A stretch of 64,000 nt of DNA from Taiwanofungus camphoratus (Eukaryota; Basidiomycota; Agaricomycetes; Polyporales; Taiwanofungaceae): positions 2,666,001 to 2,730,000 of the forward strand of contig CP021222.1 of NCBI GenBank assembly GCA_003999685.1, read 5' to 3'. Positions 50,977 through 61,548 of the stretch are shown one piece after another (the stretch's first letter is position 1; each line of letters opens with the position of its first letter). The notes beneath the pieces are model-generated. The model made no database searches, was not told the DNA's origin, and saw nothing but the letters and a program-made list of their open reading frames with translations. A program made the translations under genes and the position numbers.

Positions 50977-51835
50977 ATTGGCACACAAAGGAAGAGTGCG
51001 GTCAACTGAGCTCAGCCTATCGTGTCTGCAAGATAGTCCATGAGCACGAGTTGCTTAGACCTCAATCAAGCGGTGCTTACATACCCAACACTGTCAGAGA
51101 GAGAAGGACTCGGATTTCGTCTGCGAGAAGAATGATTTCTTAGTTCACTAAAATGATACAAGTCACAAAATGTGAGTGACAAAGATATCACTATAACTGA
51201 ACAGCTCACTCCACCATGGATTAATGGTAACGACAGCCTGTAAGAACAAGATACGACAGGTGGGAAGAAGGTGTGAGGGTTGCGAGTAGTCCGGGAATAA
51301 GAACATATATCACCCAATTTAAATGAGTGTATTTGTGGTTGCTTAGATACGGGCGCGGTTATGTGCACAAGCCTTCAGCATGGAGGAAGTACTGGTATTG
51401 TTTGGACCACCGGAACAACGATATGACAATCCAAGTCTGCAGAATCAGTCCAGTACAACAACTTAGTCACACTTGCAGTCTAAACTCACTTGTGTAAAGC
51501 TATTGTCTTCCGGAAGAGGGCATAACAAGTAATCGACTCGTCTGCAGATCCACATGCAGATGACCGTAGATAACTGTGAAAGGACATGTTTGGACTGTCG
51601 CACCTGCATGATCTCATGACGCGCACAGAAAATTAGACTGAGATAGTATGAGAATACAAGGAACGCCAAATATGGACCTCATTTGACTTGCCAAACATAA
51701 TGACTTCTCAAGCGTTGCTGAAGGTTGTGGGTGCTTGTAGGTCCAACGACCATGCTCTCACGTGCTACACAAGCGATATCGTGGATTAGAGCCATCGGAA
51801 AGCTCTGTCTGTCATTTCTGCAAGTTGTAGTCACC
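50977..51835. other. Unresolved stretch, possible small minus-strand exons
   Basis: Minus-strand frames such as QVRQSKHVLSQLSTVICMWI and CPLPEDNSFTQ near 51490-51620 end in a donor-like GTGAGT at about 51492 and could belong to an upstream gene part. No consistent exon chain or domain was found, so nothing is called. Confidence 0.3.
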
Positions 51836-52511
51836 ATGGGTTAGCCCTTTGCTACGTCTAAGGTGTTCATACTCACCCGCCTGATGATGGTGCCCTTGGA
51901 AGGCAGGCCTCTCGCTATGGCTCGTGCCTACCCCCATTCAGGCATTGAAATTGAAGCGGATCATGCACATCAAGCCCCCCACCGCCAAATCACCCTCTTC
52001 ATTCCCCGACTTTGATCCCCATGTCACGCTCGCCTCCGTTCCCTTGTCCGCCAGCGTAACAGAGTTACAGGCAGCTATTCCGCCGGATCAGGCTACCATC
52101 CCGATCCGCTTTAAGTCCGTCGATGTTGGCCAGAAATACTTCATGTCTGTATACGTCGCCGTGCATCACACCCCGGAACTCGTTGCAATGCGAGAGCGCC
52201 TGGGAATGGCCCTTGGTGATAGAGCGGTGCCCAATGTTCCGCACATGTCTTTACAATACATCGCTGATTCCGAGCCGGAAGAGCGCAGTCGCGTCGTAGA
52301 GGGCCTCAGGAGCGCTGGAACAGTGGTGAATACGGACGCTGGTGTAGCGTTAATCTGTCCTGGGAATAACACAGTGGAGGAAATGGCGGAGAAAGCGGAC
52401 GTAGATCGGCTGGAAGGGTTCGACGGGGAGGAGATTTGGATAGTCAAGTGTGAGGGACCTGTGCCCGACTGGGAAGTACTCCAAAAAATCACTCTCACAA
52501 AGTCTGCTTGA
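51836..52511 (+). CDS. 2',3'-cyclic-nucleotide phosphodiesterase (2H superfamily, Cpd1-like)
   Basis: Member of the 2H phosphoesterases that open cyclic phosphates such as ADP-ribose 1'',2''-cyclic phosphate from tRNA splicing. Join of 51836-51839 and 51907-52511 gives 203 codons including stop. The first coding exon is just ATGG; intron 51840-51906 is 67 nt; splicing yields MGLSLWLVPTPIQALKLKRI, the expected N-terminus for the family. The two catalytic HxT/S motifs are FDPHVTLAS and VPNVPHMSLQY. A C-terminal strand EEIWIVKCEGPVPDWEVL completes the two-lobed fold. Length is that of yeast and plant homologues. Start codon and first exon are inferred from the perfect fit of the N-terminus. Confidence 0.9.
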
Positions 52512-52907
52512 GAATAATCAAGGACTGTGAGCATTACTCTCTTGTGCGTCACTTCATAGATTTTGTACTCGGCCTAATGAGATGCGTTCGTATAATACCG
52601 GTCAACGTACTATCTCATAGTCATGCAGCTAAAGGATACAATAGATACTGTGCGACGGATGCGGCAGACAAAAAAATACAGTTTAAACAGATGAGCCCCG
52701 AATGAACGAAGTACGAGGGAAAACGTAACGAAAGCATAAGGAAGAGCAAAAAGAGCGTGATTGCAGGGTATAGCAGACCCAGGGAAGGGCGAATAACGGG
52801 ATCGAGGCCAATGAAAGTCGAATGACACAAGCTGCAGAGTAACATGACGTGGAGGGTTGCGTGATTTGGATATACTGTGAAACTAGTGGCTAACGTTGCA
52901 GTAGCTC
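52512..52907. other. Spacer between convergent genes
   Basis: About 400 bp between the phosphodiesterase stop and the arrestin-like stop. No gene seen. Confidence 0.5.
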
Positions 52908-54679
52908 TCATGACTGGAGATCGTCGGACTCGTCCTTGGGGCGATTAATGATTTCGTCTCCGAGTTCCAAACTCGAGAGTGATGACGACGATGATGGGAA
53001 ACTGCAAGGCGCGCGAGGTGTGTACGCTGGTAGTGGAATAGAATAATCGATCTTTCGCTCTCCGTTGAGATCGAATAGTTGTGAATACGCGGGAAGCGCC
53101 TGAGCATATGGCAGGCTGGCGAGCGGTGAACCGCAACCCAATGGGAGCGTTCTGGCGTCCAAAGAGCTGAGCGATGACGAAGAGGACCGTGCGGAGAGTG
53201 GCGGGGATGGTGAAGGTGTGACTGGACGAGATACCAAGGGGGAGTCGAGAAGGACGCGTGCAAAGCGAAGAGGAATATGGAACTGAAGGCGCTCTGTAGC
53301 GCGCTCGGGATTGTCGCCGTCGGTGAGGTCATATGTGCACGTCAGCGCAACGTATAGTCGATGATTCACAGATAACAGCGGACTCTGGCCCGACTCGCGC
53401 AGTCTATATTTGCGTGCCTCCGGGGCGCCATGGCTATTGGACGCCACGTGAACGAAGGGGGCATATGTGCGGATCGAGTACCATGTGGCATGATTCGAGT
53501 CGGCGTCCTCCGCAAAGACATAGCCATCGCCCGCGAGCGAGTAGCGGCCTGAAGCACCCCCAGGAAGAAGAGAAAAAGCACGCGTGTAGATGTTCTTAGG
53601 GGGAGCGGCGGCGGCAAAGCCGATCTCATAGATGGCTTGTAGCGGATGTGCACGAAGCAACGGTTTCCGTGGCGGTTGTTCGGACGGAGGGGGTACAGGG
53701 AATCTCGAGGTGTAACTCGATGAAGGAGCAGTGCTATAGAAATCATAAGTGGTTGGAACTTCACCCAGGGGAAACGACATACCGGTACTGCTCTGTTTGC
53801 TCGAGCTCGAGCGAGAAATCGGTTATTCGGAGACGTTTGCATTGTTCCTGTGGGAGGTCTTTTGTACGCAGACGCAAGCAAAGGGGAAGGGAATTCTCGG
53901 TCATGTCGGCATATTCGGGGACAGAAATGATAGCGCGAAGTTTGGAAAGAATGTCGGTAGGGATACGAGATGCATCTTTTACACCCTCCATCTCCTGGGG
54001 TTCGGCATAGACGGAGTAGTCGACGGTGGAAGATAGTGATGTTAACGAGGACGATGGAGAATCCCCGTGCACATTCATGAATCTGTTCAATTGAATGTCA
54101 CATCTCGGCGCCCTCACAATACGAGTCTGCGAGCGGAATGATGTACAGCACGCGGACAACCACGATCTTCCGCGGCCGTCGTCGAGATTTACGAATTTGG
54201 CAGTAGCATACAATGCGTATCGGGTACCTGCCTCCTCGTTCTCGACATCTCCGAACGCAGAGGTTGCCGGCAGCCAGCCTGGAACGGTGAGGTTGAAGAC
54301 GACATTCCAAACGCACGGCTTATCAGAGTCCTCGTGACCCTCATTGCTCAGCTCAACTGGCTCATCCAGGAGAAGTTCCTTGGATACAGAACATAGGCGG
54401 CAAGGAGCATAGCCTGTCTCCGGGGTGATAAGTTCGCTCTGTCCCTCGAACACGACGGTGAGGGACTGGAGAAGGAGCCTGATGGTTCGACGACGCTCAA
54501 AGAAAGAGGAGGAAGAGGAAAGCGAGATAGATATGTTTCCAGAGAGCGAATAGGCAGCGCTGATGACAAATAAGTTAAAGGACAAAGTCGCGACACCGAA
54601 CATCCACTTACGATTTATCTGGCTCCCCGTACATGTCTAACGAGTCTGAGAAGGGTAAGATTTCTATAGTAACGGTCAT
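52908..54679 (-). CDS. Arrestin-like protein
   Basis: ATG at 54679 gives MTVTIEILPFSDSLDMYGEP; an intron at about 54614-54558 joins DKS to AAYSLSGNISISLSS. The strand pattern 'YSLSGNISISL..FFERRRTIRLLLQSLTVVFEGQSEL' is that of the arrestin N-lobe, and RYALYATAKFVN and the following strands continue it. An intron at about 53786-53731 joins EQYR to TAPSSSYTSRFPV. The second part (IYTRAFSLLPG, YAPFVHVASNSHGA, LYVALTCTYDL, IPLRFARVLLD) is C-lobe-like, followed by a Ser/Pro-rich tail with [11 protein letters not shown] and LPAYSQLF, the latter resembling a PY-like motif (LPAY). Fungal arrestin-like proteins recruit Rsp5-type ubiquitin ligases; here this role is inference. Confidence 0.65.
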
Positions 54680-56372
54680 GACGTCCAGAAAGTAGATGGT
54701 ATCAGTACAGAACAGAAGGTGTCAATACGCCTGCAGAATACAACAGATAGCTTAGTGTTATATACCGCCCCGAGACGGAGGGCGCGTATAGACAAAGGTC
54801 GAGCCGATAAAGCATGTTTTGAGCCGCAATTTGCGAAGCATGATGGCTAAGCTGGGCAGCAAGAGAGAAAGAACGAGCTCGCTTTAGCATTCCTTTTGTC
54901 TCCAGTCTTTTGTCGACCTGATCAGGAAGAAGGTCAGGTCGATGATTACCTGATTAGGCGCTGAGTCAGCAGCTTCAACAGCACTACGCCGAATGCGCGC
55001 TTCGCAGCCTGATACTCTGTCGCCTGAGGACAATGGGCTCTCGAGCCTTCCATTGCCAGATCTCTCATGCTAGCCGTATTTCTTACCTCGAGTCTACCTG
55101 AAGGTCTCTACCTGACGTCCGCGAAATTTACTAGTGACATTGGTGTGCGACTCCTTGCTCGAGCTCCATTGTCTGTTGATCACCACTTGGCAATCGCGAT
55201 TTTCTTCACGCTACGCGCACCCGCGGTTCTCCATCCAGTTTTTGGATAGCAGACCAAAGAACGCGTTGCCGATGTCTTGCATTGCGCACATCATACTGTG
55301 TATCTGGATTCTGAGGCCCACGACCATCCAAAGTTATGCTGTATCAACTACTCACGTGGACTTCGTGCGAAGGCCATACCGCATCCTATTTTCGCCATAC
55401 CTTTCTTGCCTGCACGGGACAGTCCTACTCCAATTATGCGCAGGCTATCGTGTGCTCAACGGGTTCATCTCCAAGGATTCTTTAGGTTTCACGTGGAGTC
55501 AGACATTCCCCCCAACTGCGGCAATTCTCTGCTCGGGCCTGGATCAACTGCGGCCAAAAATCTGCTCATGCTTCTTAATCGTTCACAGGCAATGCGCTAC
55601 ACCGTGCAATTATCTGTGACCAGTTTGGTATCGGCGGTGCTGGCTCATTTCTGGCCTCAACACAGTACTGTGAATTTGGCCTTGATAACTCCATAGCTGC
55701 ATTACTTGTAGCATCCTGCATCCTGGTATCTTATAGAGCACTGGGACTGGGTAAGACTACTTGCTATTCTTGGGTGCTGACATGGCTGGGAACCTTTAAT
55801 CGGCATTACAATGTTCAATATAGTCGATCAACCGGAAGCACTGGAAGCGCACTGGTATGCACTGTGTGATGGGATTTGTTAGATGAAGGCACGAGTCGGA
55901 ATTGTACCTAGTCTAAGGAGCCTGGAAGAACGAGCTTGACCACCCGGAGTTGACCCTCAGCGCTGCTTGTATGCTATACGTACATTGTATATACTTTACA
56001 CCGCAATTCACTGCAAGTGCGGCTAGTTTTGGCCTGTTTGGTCCCATGCTATACACGTTCTAGCGTTTCTCAGACGTTGACGCTACTTACCAACACGGCA
56101 ACTCATTCCCTACGACCCATCCCCCGCCGTCGTCGGTGAAGGTCCGTTCATACTTCATCGTCGCCTTCGATCCCCTCAAGGTAAGTCGCATGGCTCGAAG
56201 ATCGATGCCTACTCCCATCCCGCATCCCCCTCCTCACCTCTCCCGCTGCGTTCCCTTCAGAGTCCATCCATCACCCCGAACTCCTGTCCCAAGCCTCCTT
56301 CCCCTCGTGTCCCTTACTCACAGGCCTTGACACAATCGTCTGTGGACACTAAAAAACACTGAATTTGCCACC
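54680..56372. other. Gene-free stretch and KH gene 5' leader
   Basis: About 1.7 kb between divergent genes. Two overlapping plus-strand frames at 55134-55696 are up to 161 codons but Cys/Leu/Ser-rich without a domain. A likely 5'-untranslated intron of the KH gene starts at the GTAAGT near 56180; CT-rich sequence follows. Confidence 0.4.
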
Positions 56373-57835
56373 ATGCCAGAAGCTGACTCGACTCGGAAAC
56401 GCTCTCGCTCTCCCTCCGACAGCGAACAGCAGAAGCAGCACAAGCGTGCCAATACAGGCGCTACGTCAAACTCGGATGATTCACAAACACAGGTTCCCTT
56501 GGGCTCCGCTACCGCTGCGTCCACAGCAGGTGACGTAAATATGGTCGAGGCCCCAGCCTCCATCGACGATACTGCTGCTTCGACTCCTTCACCATCCCAG
56601 CCGTCTGACAAGGCGACCTCCCCGGACATGGCAGAGAACTCTGGAGACGCCTTAGCCTCAGGCGAAGCGCGGGGCGAGAACTCGTCCTCTGCAACCACCT
56701 CTGCAGCTCCCAGCACTTCTGCGACAACGTCCGCACCTCCCGCGGCCAATATCCACATGCGGTGCTTGATCGTGACCCAGGATGCCTCAATTATTATTGG
56801 CAAGGGAGGCTCGCATGTAAACGAGATCCGAGAGAAGAGCGGGGCCCGAGTTATGGTCTCTGAGAGCATTCCGGGAAACCCAGAGCGGATTCTGAACGTT
56901 AGCGGGCCTTTGGATGCAGTCTCCAAGGTGAGGCGCAGTCACGGGCCGCAGCATCTCTGTCCTGACACTATCGTTCAAGGCTTTCGGTCTTATCGTCCGG
57001 AGAATCAACGATGAGCCTTTCGATAAGCCCTCAGTCCCGGGTAGTCGTGCTGTCACGATCAAGTTCATGATCCCGAACTCACGCATGGGCTCCGTCATCG
57101 GAAAGGGCGGTACAAAAATCAAGGAAATCCAGGACGCTAGTGGTGCGAGACTCAACGCTAGTGAGGGCATGCTTCCTGGCTCGACAGAGGTGAGATTCGC
57201 ATTCCCCAAATCGTAGATATTGGCTTCAGATGAGTCATTTCCACACGTCTGCAGCGTGTGCTGAGTGTATCCGGTGTGGCCGATGCTATACACATCGCCA
57301 CATACTACATCGGCAACATCCTCATCGAGGCTAATGAGCGGATGCCGTCCTACACCAACTCCTCCTACCGGCCATCTAGCTATTCCCGTAGGCCGCCGTA
57401 CGCCGGCTCATCGTACGTTCCTGGCTACTCCAACCCATATGCATCAGGTGGCTCGCAAGGACCGCCCCAGCAGCTCCAGACACAGCAGATCTACATCCCG
57501 AATGATCTCGTGGGATGCATCATCGGGAAGGGCGGCGCAAAGATCAACGAGATCCGGCATATGAGTGCGAGTCAGATCAAGATCATGGAGCCAGGCGCTG
57601 TGGGCGTCGGGATGAACGGCGCACCTGCTCCTGCTGGAGGGGAGGGCGAGCGATTGGTGGTCATCACTGGACAGCCTGCGAACATTCAGATGGCTGTGCA
57701 GCTCCTGTATCATGTGGGCCGCTCGACTTCTCCCATACACTGATTTTAGGACTCATAGCTGATTCACGACAGCGATTGGAGCAGGAGAAGCAGAAGCAGC
57801 TTCGCAACCAGCAAGCGCAAGCTTCGAGTTCATGA
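56373..57835 (+). CDS. Three-KH-domain RNA-binding protein (Rnc1/Pbp2/PCBP-like)
   Basis: ATG at 56373 in the good context GCCACC. A Ser/Thr/Ala-rich N-terminus of about 125 residues is followed by KH1 (MRCLIVTQDASIIIGKGG), KH2 after an intron (AVTIKFMIPNSRMGSVIGKGG) and KH3 (QIYIPNDLVGCIIGKGGAKI). Each KH domain has an intact GxxG loop (GKGG). Introns at 56929-56980, about 57190-57255 and about 57712-57772. A Tyr/Ser/Pro-rich linker (SSYRPSSYSRRPPYAGSSY) lies between KH2 and KH3. The last exon gives a Gln-rich tail (QEKQKQLRNQQAQASSS). Family members bind poly(C)-rich RNA and regulate mRNA stability; the target here is unknown. Confidence 0.93.
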
Positions 57836-58247
57836 AGCATAAATTCATCAGGTAGCGAATGTCTCAGTAAACTTTGGCCTCAGTAATGGCGACTTTTCTT
57901 GATGATCTTTATTATGTCATGCTTCCGTATGTGTACGGCTATTCACCTTTCCAGCCGCTGCGCTTTCTTTGTACGATGTTGCACAGGTCTCTGTTGTAAG
58001 TCATGCTCAAAATTCCTCCCGCCCTGCCTCTCCTCCCTGCCCCCTTCGCATAACATGTGTATAGGCTGTCAAAGTATGGCAAATCAAATAGGGTTCATGT
58101 GGGATAGTGTTATACCGCGTGATAGGGAAATGATCATATAATTTCAAGAGAATCATCCGGAGAAAAGTCCCTGACAAGGCTATTCTTGGTTGTGCTGACT
58201 TCTGCCTTTAATGCATAATACTAAGGTGTTTCATGAAGCCAGGGCAG
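57836..58247. other. Spacer between convergent genes
   Basis: About 410 bp between the KH gene and the RING gene stops. No gene seen. Confidence 0.5.
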
Positions 58248-59178
58248 TCAGTACGAGCGCATGAGATGTAATGCGCAATCAGATACCTTCTTCTTATATC
58301 GATTACAGCTGGCGCGCCACTGCTTCATTTCCGCTTCCAGCTTTTCGATGGTCATATTACTGCTCTGCACCTTTGCCCGTTCCACAGACAATTTCTGTTG
58401 GACCTCTTCCAAACTTCGCTGCACTTCAGACGTGCGCTCTGCCCATTCGATCGTCCCTTGCAGGAACTTGATCTCGGCATCCATCTGTTCCGCCTTGTGC
58501 ACCTTATCGGAGTTCTTCACTCTGTCTCGCAGTTTGCGCACAGCGTGCTTGAGTTTGTCCCGTTCATCTTCCAGCTCCTGGATATGCGTGGCATCTCGCA
58601 GTTTCTGTTCCAGAAATTGACGACGAATGAGACAATTGATGGAATCTCTGAATAGCACGTACAGAGCGTATTTCAGTGAGGACAGTAAGCATTGGTCCCA
58701 GCAGATCCTTGACGGGATGAGCATTATTAGGCAAACGGTCGTCGCGATGAAGATCGCTTACTGAGACATCAGGTCTTTCCTTGTTATCGGAAAGACCATC
58801 AATGAAATCCTCTGTTCTAGTGGACATGAGATGAAGAAGATATCATCTGAAAGAAAAATACCTCTTCAAAATGGGCTCTACTGCGGTGAAGTCGACATCT
58901 TCGAGAACGTTATAGCAGGAATCCAATATACGGTGCCCTTCATCAGCACACGGCCGCTTCGAAGACGATGCGCCGGATTTCTTGTCATTCATATCGGTTG
59001 GATAGAGTCTGATAAGACTGTCCATGGAGTGCGGCCTGCGGCAGATTGCACAGGTGGCCCCAGGATTGGCAAAGTTATAAGTTGCACAATCCAAGCAGTA
59101 GAGATGACCGCAGGTGGTAGTTATCGGTGAAAGATCGTTGTTGAGGTCCTCAAAACAAATACTGCAGCTGGCATTCAT
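58248..59178 (-). CDS. RING-finger protein with C-terminal coiled coil
   Basis: ATG at 59178 gives MNASCSICFEDLNNDLSPI; the zinc ligands CSIC, CGHLYCLDC and CAIC form a C3HC4 RING, so an E3 ubiquitin ligase role is likely. After RILDSCYNVLEDVDFTAV an intron (about 58857-58830) leads to STRTEDFIDGLSDNKERP, more short introns, then a coiled coil of about 110 residues (LRDATHIQELEDERDKLKHA, SLEEVQQKLSVERAKVQSSN) ending at RSY and stop 58248. The final codons could instead be an intron start (GTATCT after KK), so the C-terminus is less certain. The RING-plus-coiled-coil layout is like many fungal proteins of unknown substrate. Divergent from BRX1 with 217 bp between starts. Confidence 0.82.
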
Positions 59179-59395
59179 GGTGGTTGAAATCAGGAGGTAA
59201 GTGGGCAAAGGAGACAGTATAGGAGCCCTATCAGGAGGCGCGTCGAAGTGGCAGGAAACACGCATTCACGCGACACGACGCGGGTAGATCTGAAATCACG
59301 TGCTGTGCGAAAATGCATCGATCGTCTATTTCGTCTTTGGCGCTCTCGAGGTCGCTGTACCCTCGTGAGCTGCACTCTGGTTTCAATTTTCGACG

Positions 59396-60546
59396 ATGGC
59401 ATCTCTTCTCAAGGTACAAAAAGTCAACGCGTTGAATGCAGATGCGAAAGGGAAGGGTAAACGAAAAGCGGAGGATATAGATGCTGATGAGGAGGTGCAC
59501 GCTCCGGCCCCGAAGAAATTGAGAAACAAGCAGAGAGTCCTGCTCTTGTCGTCTCGCGGTATCACTCACCGCATGCGACATCTCATGAATGATCTAGAGG
59601 TTTTGTTGCCTCACGTCAAAAAAGGTGCGCTTGACTGACCGATACATTAGGACATGTTTTTATACGGGTGCCTGGTCCAGATGCGAAGCTCGATTCCAAA
59701 AACCACCTGCATCTTCTTCCCGAACTCGCAGACCTCAACAACTGCAACAACACACTTTATTTCGAAGCAAGACGGCATGAAGACCTATACCTTTGGGCTG
59801 CAAAAACACCCAATGGCCCAAGCATCAAGATGCACGTCCAGAATGTGCACACCATGGATGAGCTCAAGATGACTGGAAACTGTCTCAAAGGGAGCAGGGG
59901 TCTACTCAGTTTTGATAAATCATTTGACGAGAGTGAATGGTGCAGACTGATCAAAGAGGTCTTCACACATGTGAGCACATCATCTCATCCATAGCTTTGT
60001 ACTCCATTTTGATACTCCTCAAAGATATTCGGCGTTCCTGCTCAAGCTCGCAAAGCAAAACCTTTCATTGACCACATCCTCACATTCTCGATGCTTGATA
60101 ACAAAATTTGGTTCCGCAATTTCCAGGTCCATCTTTATTTTTTTTTCCTTTAGTCAGTTCAACTGTTGTCTGATGTCTTATTTAGATATTGGAAAAAGAT
60201 CCCCTGCAGCCTAATGGTCCACCTCAGACGTCACTCGTCGAAATTGGCCCTCGTTTCGTTCTGACACCTATCCGCATATTTGAGGGTGCCTTTGGCGGTG
60301 CGACAGTATACTCCAATCCTGGTCAGTCATCACCTTCTCGTCTTACAACAATCACAATTCGCCGTGTGCGAACTGACAATACGTCCTGTAGAATTCATCT
60401 CACCCGCTGCGGTACGTTCGGCACTCAAAAGGGAGAAGGGCGATAAATATGGCAAACGGAAGCATGCAGAACATGAGAGGAGCGGCAGGAAGGAACGCCG
60501 CAAGAGGGAGGAAGATGAGCTGACCACTGCTAAGGTCTTCTCATAG
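59396..60546 (+). CDS. BRX1: Ribosome biogenesis protein BRX1 (Brix domain)
   Basis: Large-subunit assembly factor needed for pre-60S maturation in the nucleolus. ATG at 59396; a basic N-terminus (KGKGKRKAEDIDADEE), then LRNKQRVLLLSSRGITHRMR and HLMNDLEVLLPHVKK, the Brix-domain opening. After introns: DAKLDSKNHLHLLPELADL, NNCNNTLYFEARRHEDLYLW, MHTMDELKMTGN-like sequence (read VHTMDELKMTGNCLKGSRG), LLSFDKSFDE, IFGVPAQARKAKPFIDHILT, MLDNKIWFRNFQI, SLVEIGPRFVLTPIRIFEG and the final exon EFISPAAVRSALKREK with a Lys/Arg-rich tail ending TTAKVFS. Five exons, all complete. Confidence 0.95.
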
Positions 60547-60658
60547 GATTCATTTCGTCATCATCTTTGAGCCATCCTTTGTCCAGTCCATTTGGTGGAG
60601 AGGGATGATATCGTGATCGCAATTATACTGTCCAGCCCCTGAAAGACTGTTGTTGCAC

Positions 60659-61211
60659 CTACTCTACTTCACGAACAATTTCGACCGGCTCCATCAAGTA
60701 GTCACGTTCAGGCATGACGTCGAAGTCTGCGATAACCGGGAGTGAGGGCTGTATTACCATCCAATGCGCAGGGCGCGAACGTGGTACCCTGAAAGACGAT
60801 TTAGGAGTATTCAAACCACCTCTGAATGAAGGACCCAGCGGGTGTAAGTTTGATTCAGAAGTTTGAGGAGCAGCAAACTCGGCCCATTGGTTCTCGTGCA
60901 GGTTAATGGCTCCTACTCTTCGTGTTCGGCCAGATAGGAATATTGGCTCGAAATCATGTGAGGGGGCAAATGCGATAGAACACTAGCGCTGTCGCTACAA
61001 CGCGCAAGGTAGTCGAACTTGACATAGCCTAAATGTTCTCACGAAAACAAGTTAAGCATTTGTATACAACTACCATCACAACGAGTGACAGAGGGCCGAC
61101 CTGGCATGACATGCATCATTGACTCATGAAGAAAGAGATCTATGCTGGAGGTGGCGTAAAATTTTGGTAAATTGCCAGCGTATCAAGGATTTGTTGAATG
61201 CGTGTGGACAT
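60659..61211 (-). CDS. Unknown small protein, reading frame discontinuous
   Basis: Minus-strand coding signal of about 180 codons between BRX1 and the Csm1-like gene. The ATG at 61211 reads MSTRIQQILDTLAIYQNFTP and meets a TAG at 61142-61140; the next frame continues FLHESMMHVMPGRPSVTRCD. A probable intron (GTAGTT..TTTAG, about 61076-61031) leads to YVKFDYLARCSDSA, after which the frame changes again to SHDFEPIFLSGRTRR, VGAINLHENQWAEFAAPQTS and VIADFDVMPERDYLMEPVEI, ending at TAG 60659. No GT..AG pair explains the two changes. Either two single-base losses (pseudogene or sequencing error) or an intron pattern I misread. I do not recognise the family. Confidence 0.45.
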
Positions 61212-61548
61212 CCACTGTGACTTTCTCGAGAAGCCTCCTCAGTCCTCACTCCATACGAAGACAGCACAGAAAAGCCCGAATGCTCTAGCATGTTTTTCCA
61301 AATCCCGCCGACCTCGAATTCACGTATCGGGCCCTGTCCTCAGCTTGCGTCTCTAGGTAGACATCATCCTGCGAGGCTGCGTTCTGTATCACTGTGGCCG
61401 CGGAAAGGAGTAGATCGTGCCGCATCTGCGTTAGGACAAGGCGACGCGCGACGCGTGCGCGTCAAGTCCAACACGTGCTCTAAATCGCGCTTGTCGCGTT
61501 CTTTCCACTCTACTGTCAACCTTCTTCATATGCGCGGGATTTGAGTAT
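61212..61548. promoter_or_regulatory. Divergent promoter region upstream of the Csm1-like gene
   Basis: About 340 bp between the putative start at 61211 and the Csm1-like start. It contains an ACGCGA/GACGCG-rich tract near 61440-61465, including two overlapping MluI-box-like ACGCG sequences on either strand, a motif known from G1/S-regulated fungal promoters. No other element recognised. Confidence 0.4.

Noticed and set aside
55134-55696. Two overlapping plus-strand frames of 139-161 codons
   Set aside because: Cys/Leu/Ser-rich, no domain, no supporting introns, and two frames open at once without preference. Treated as chance.
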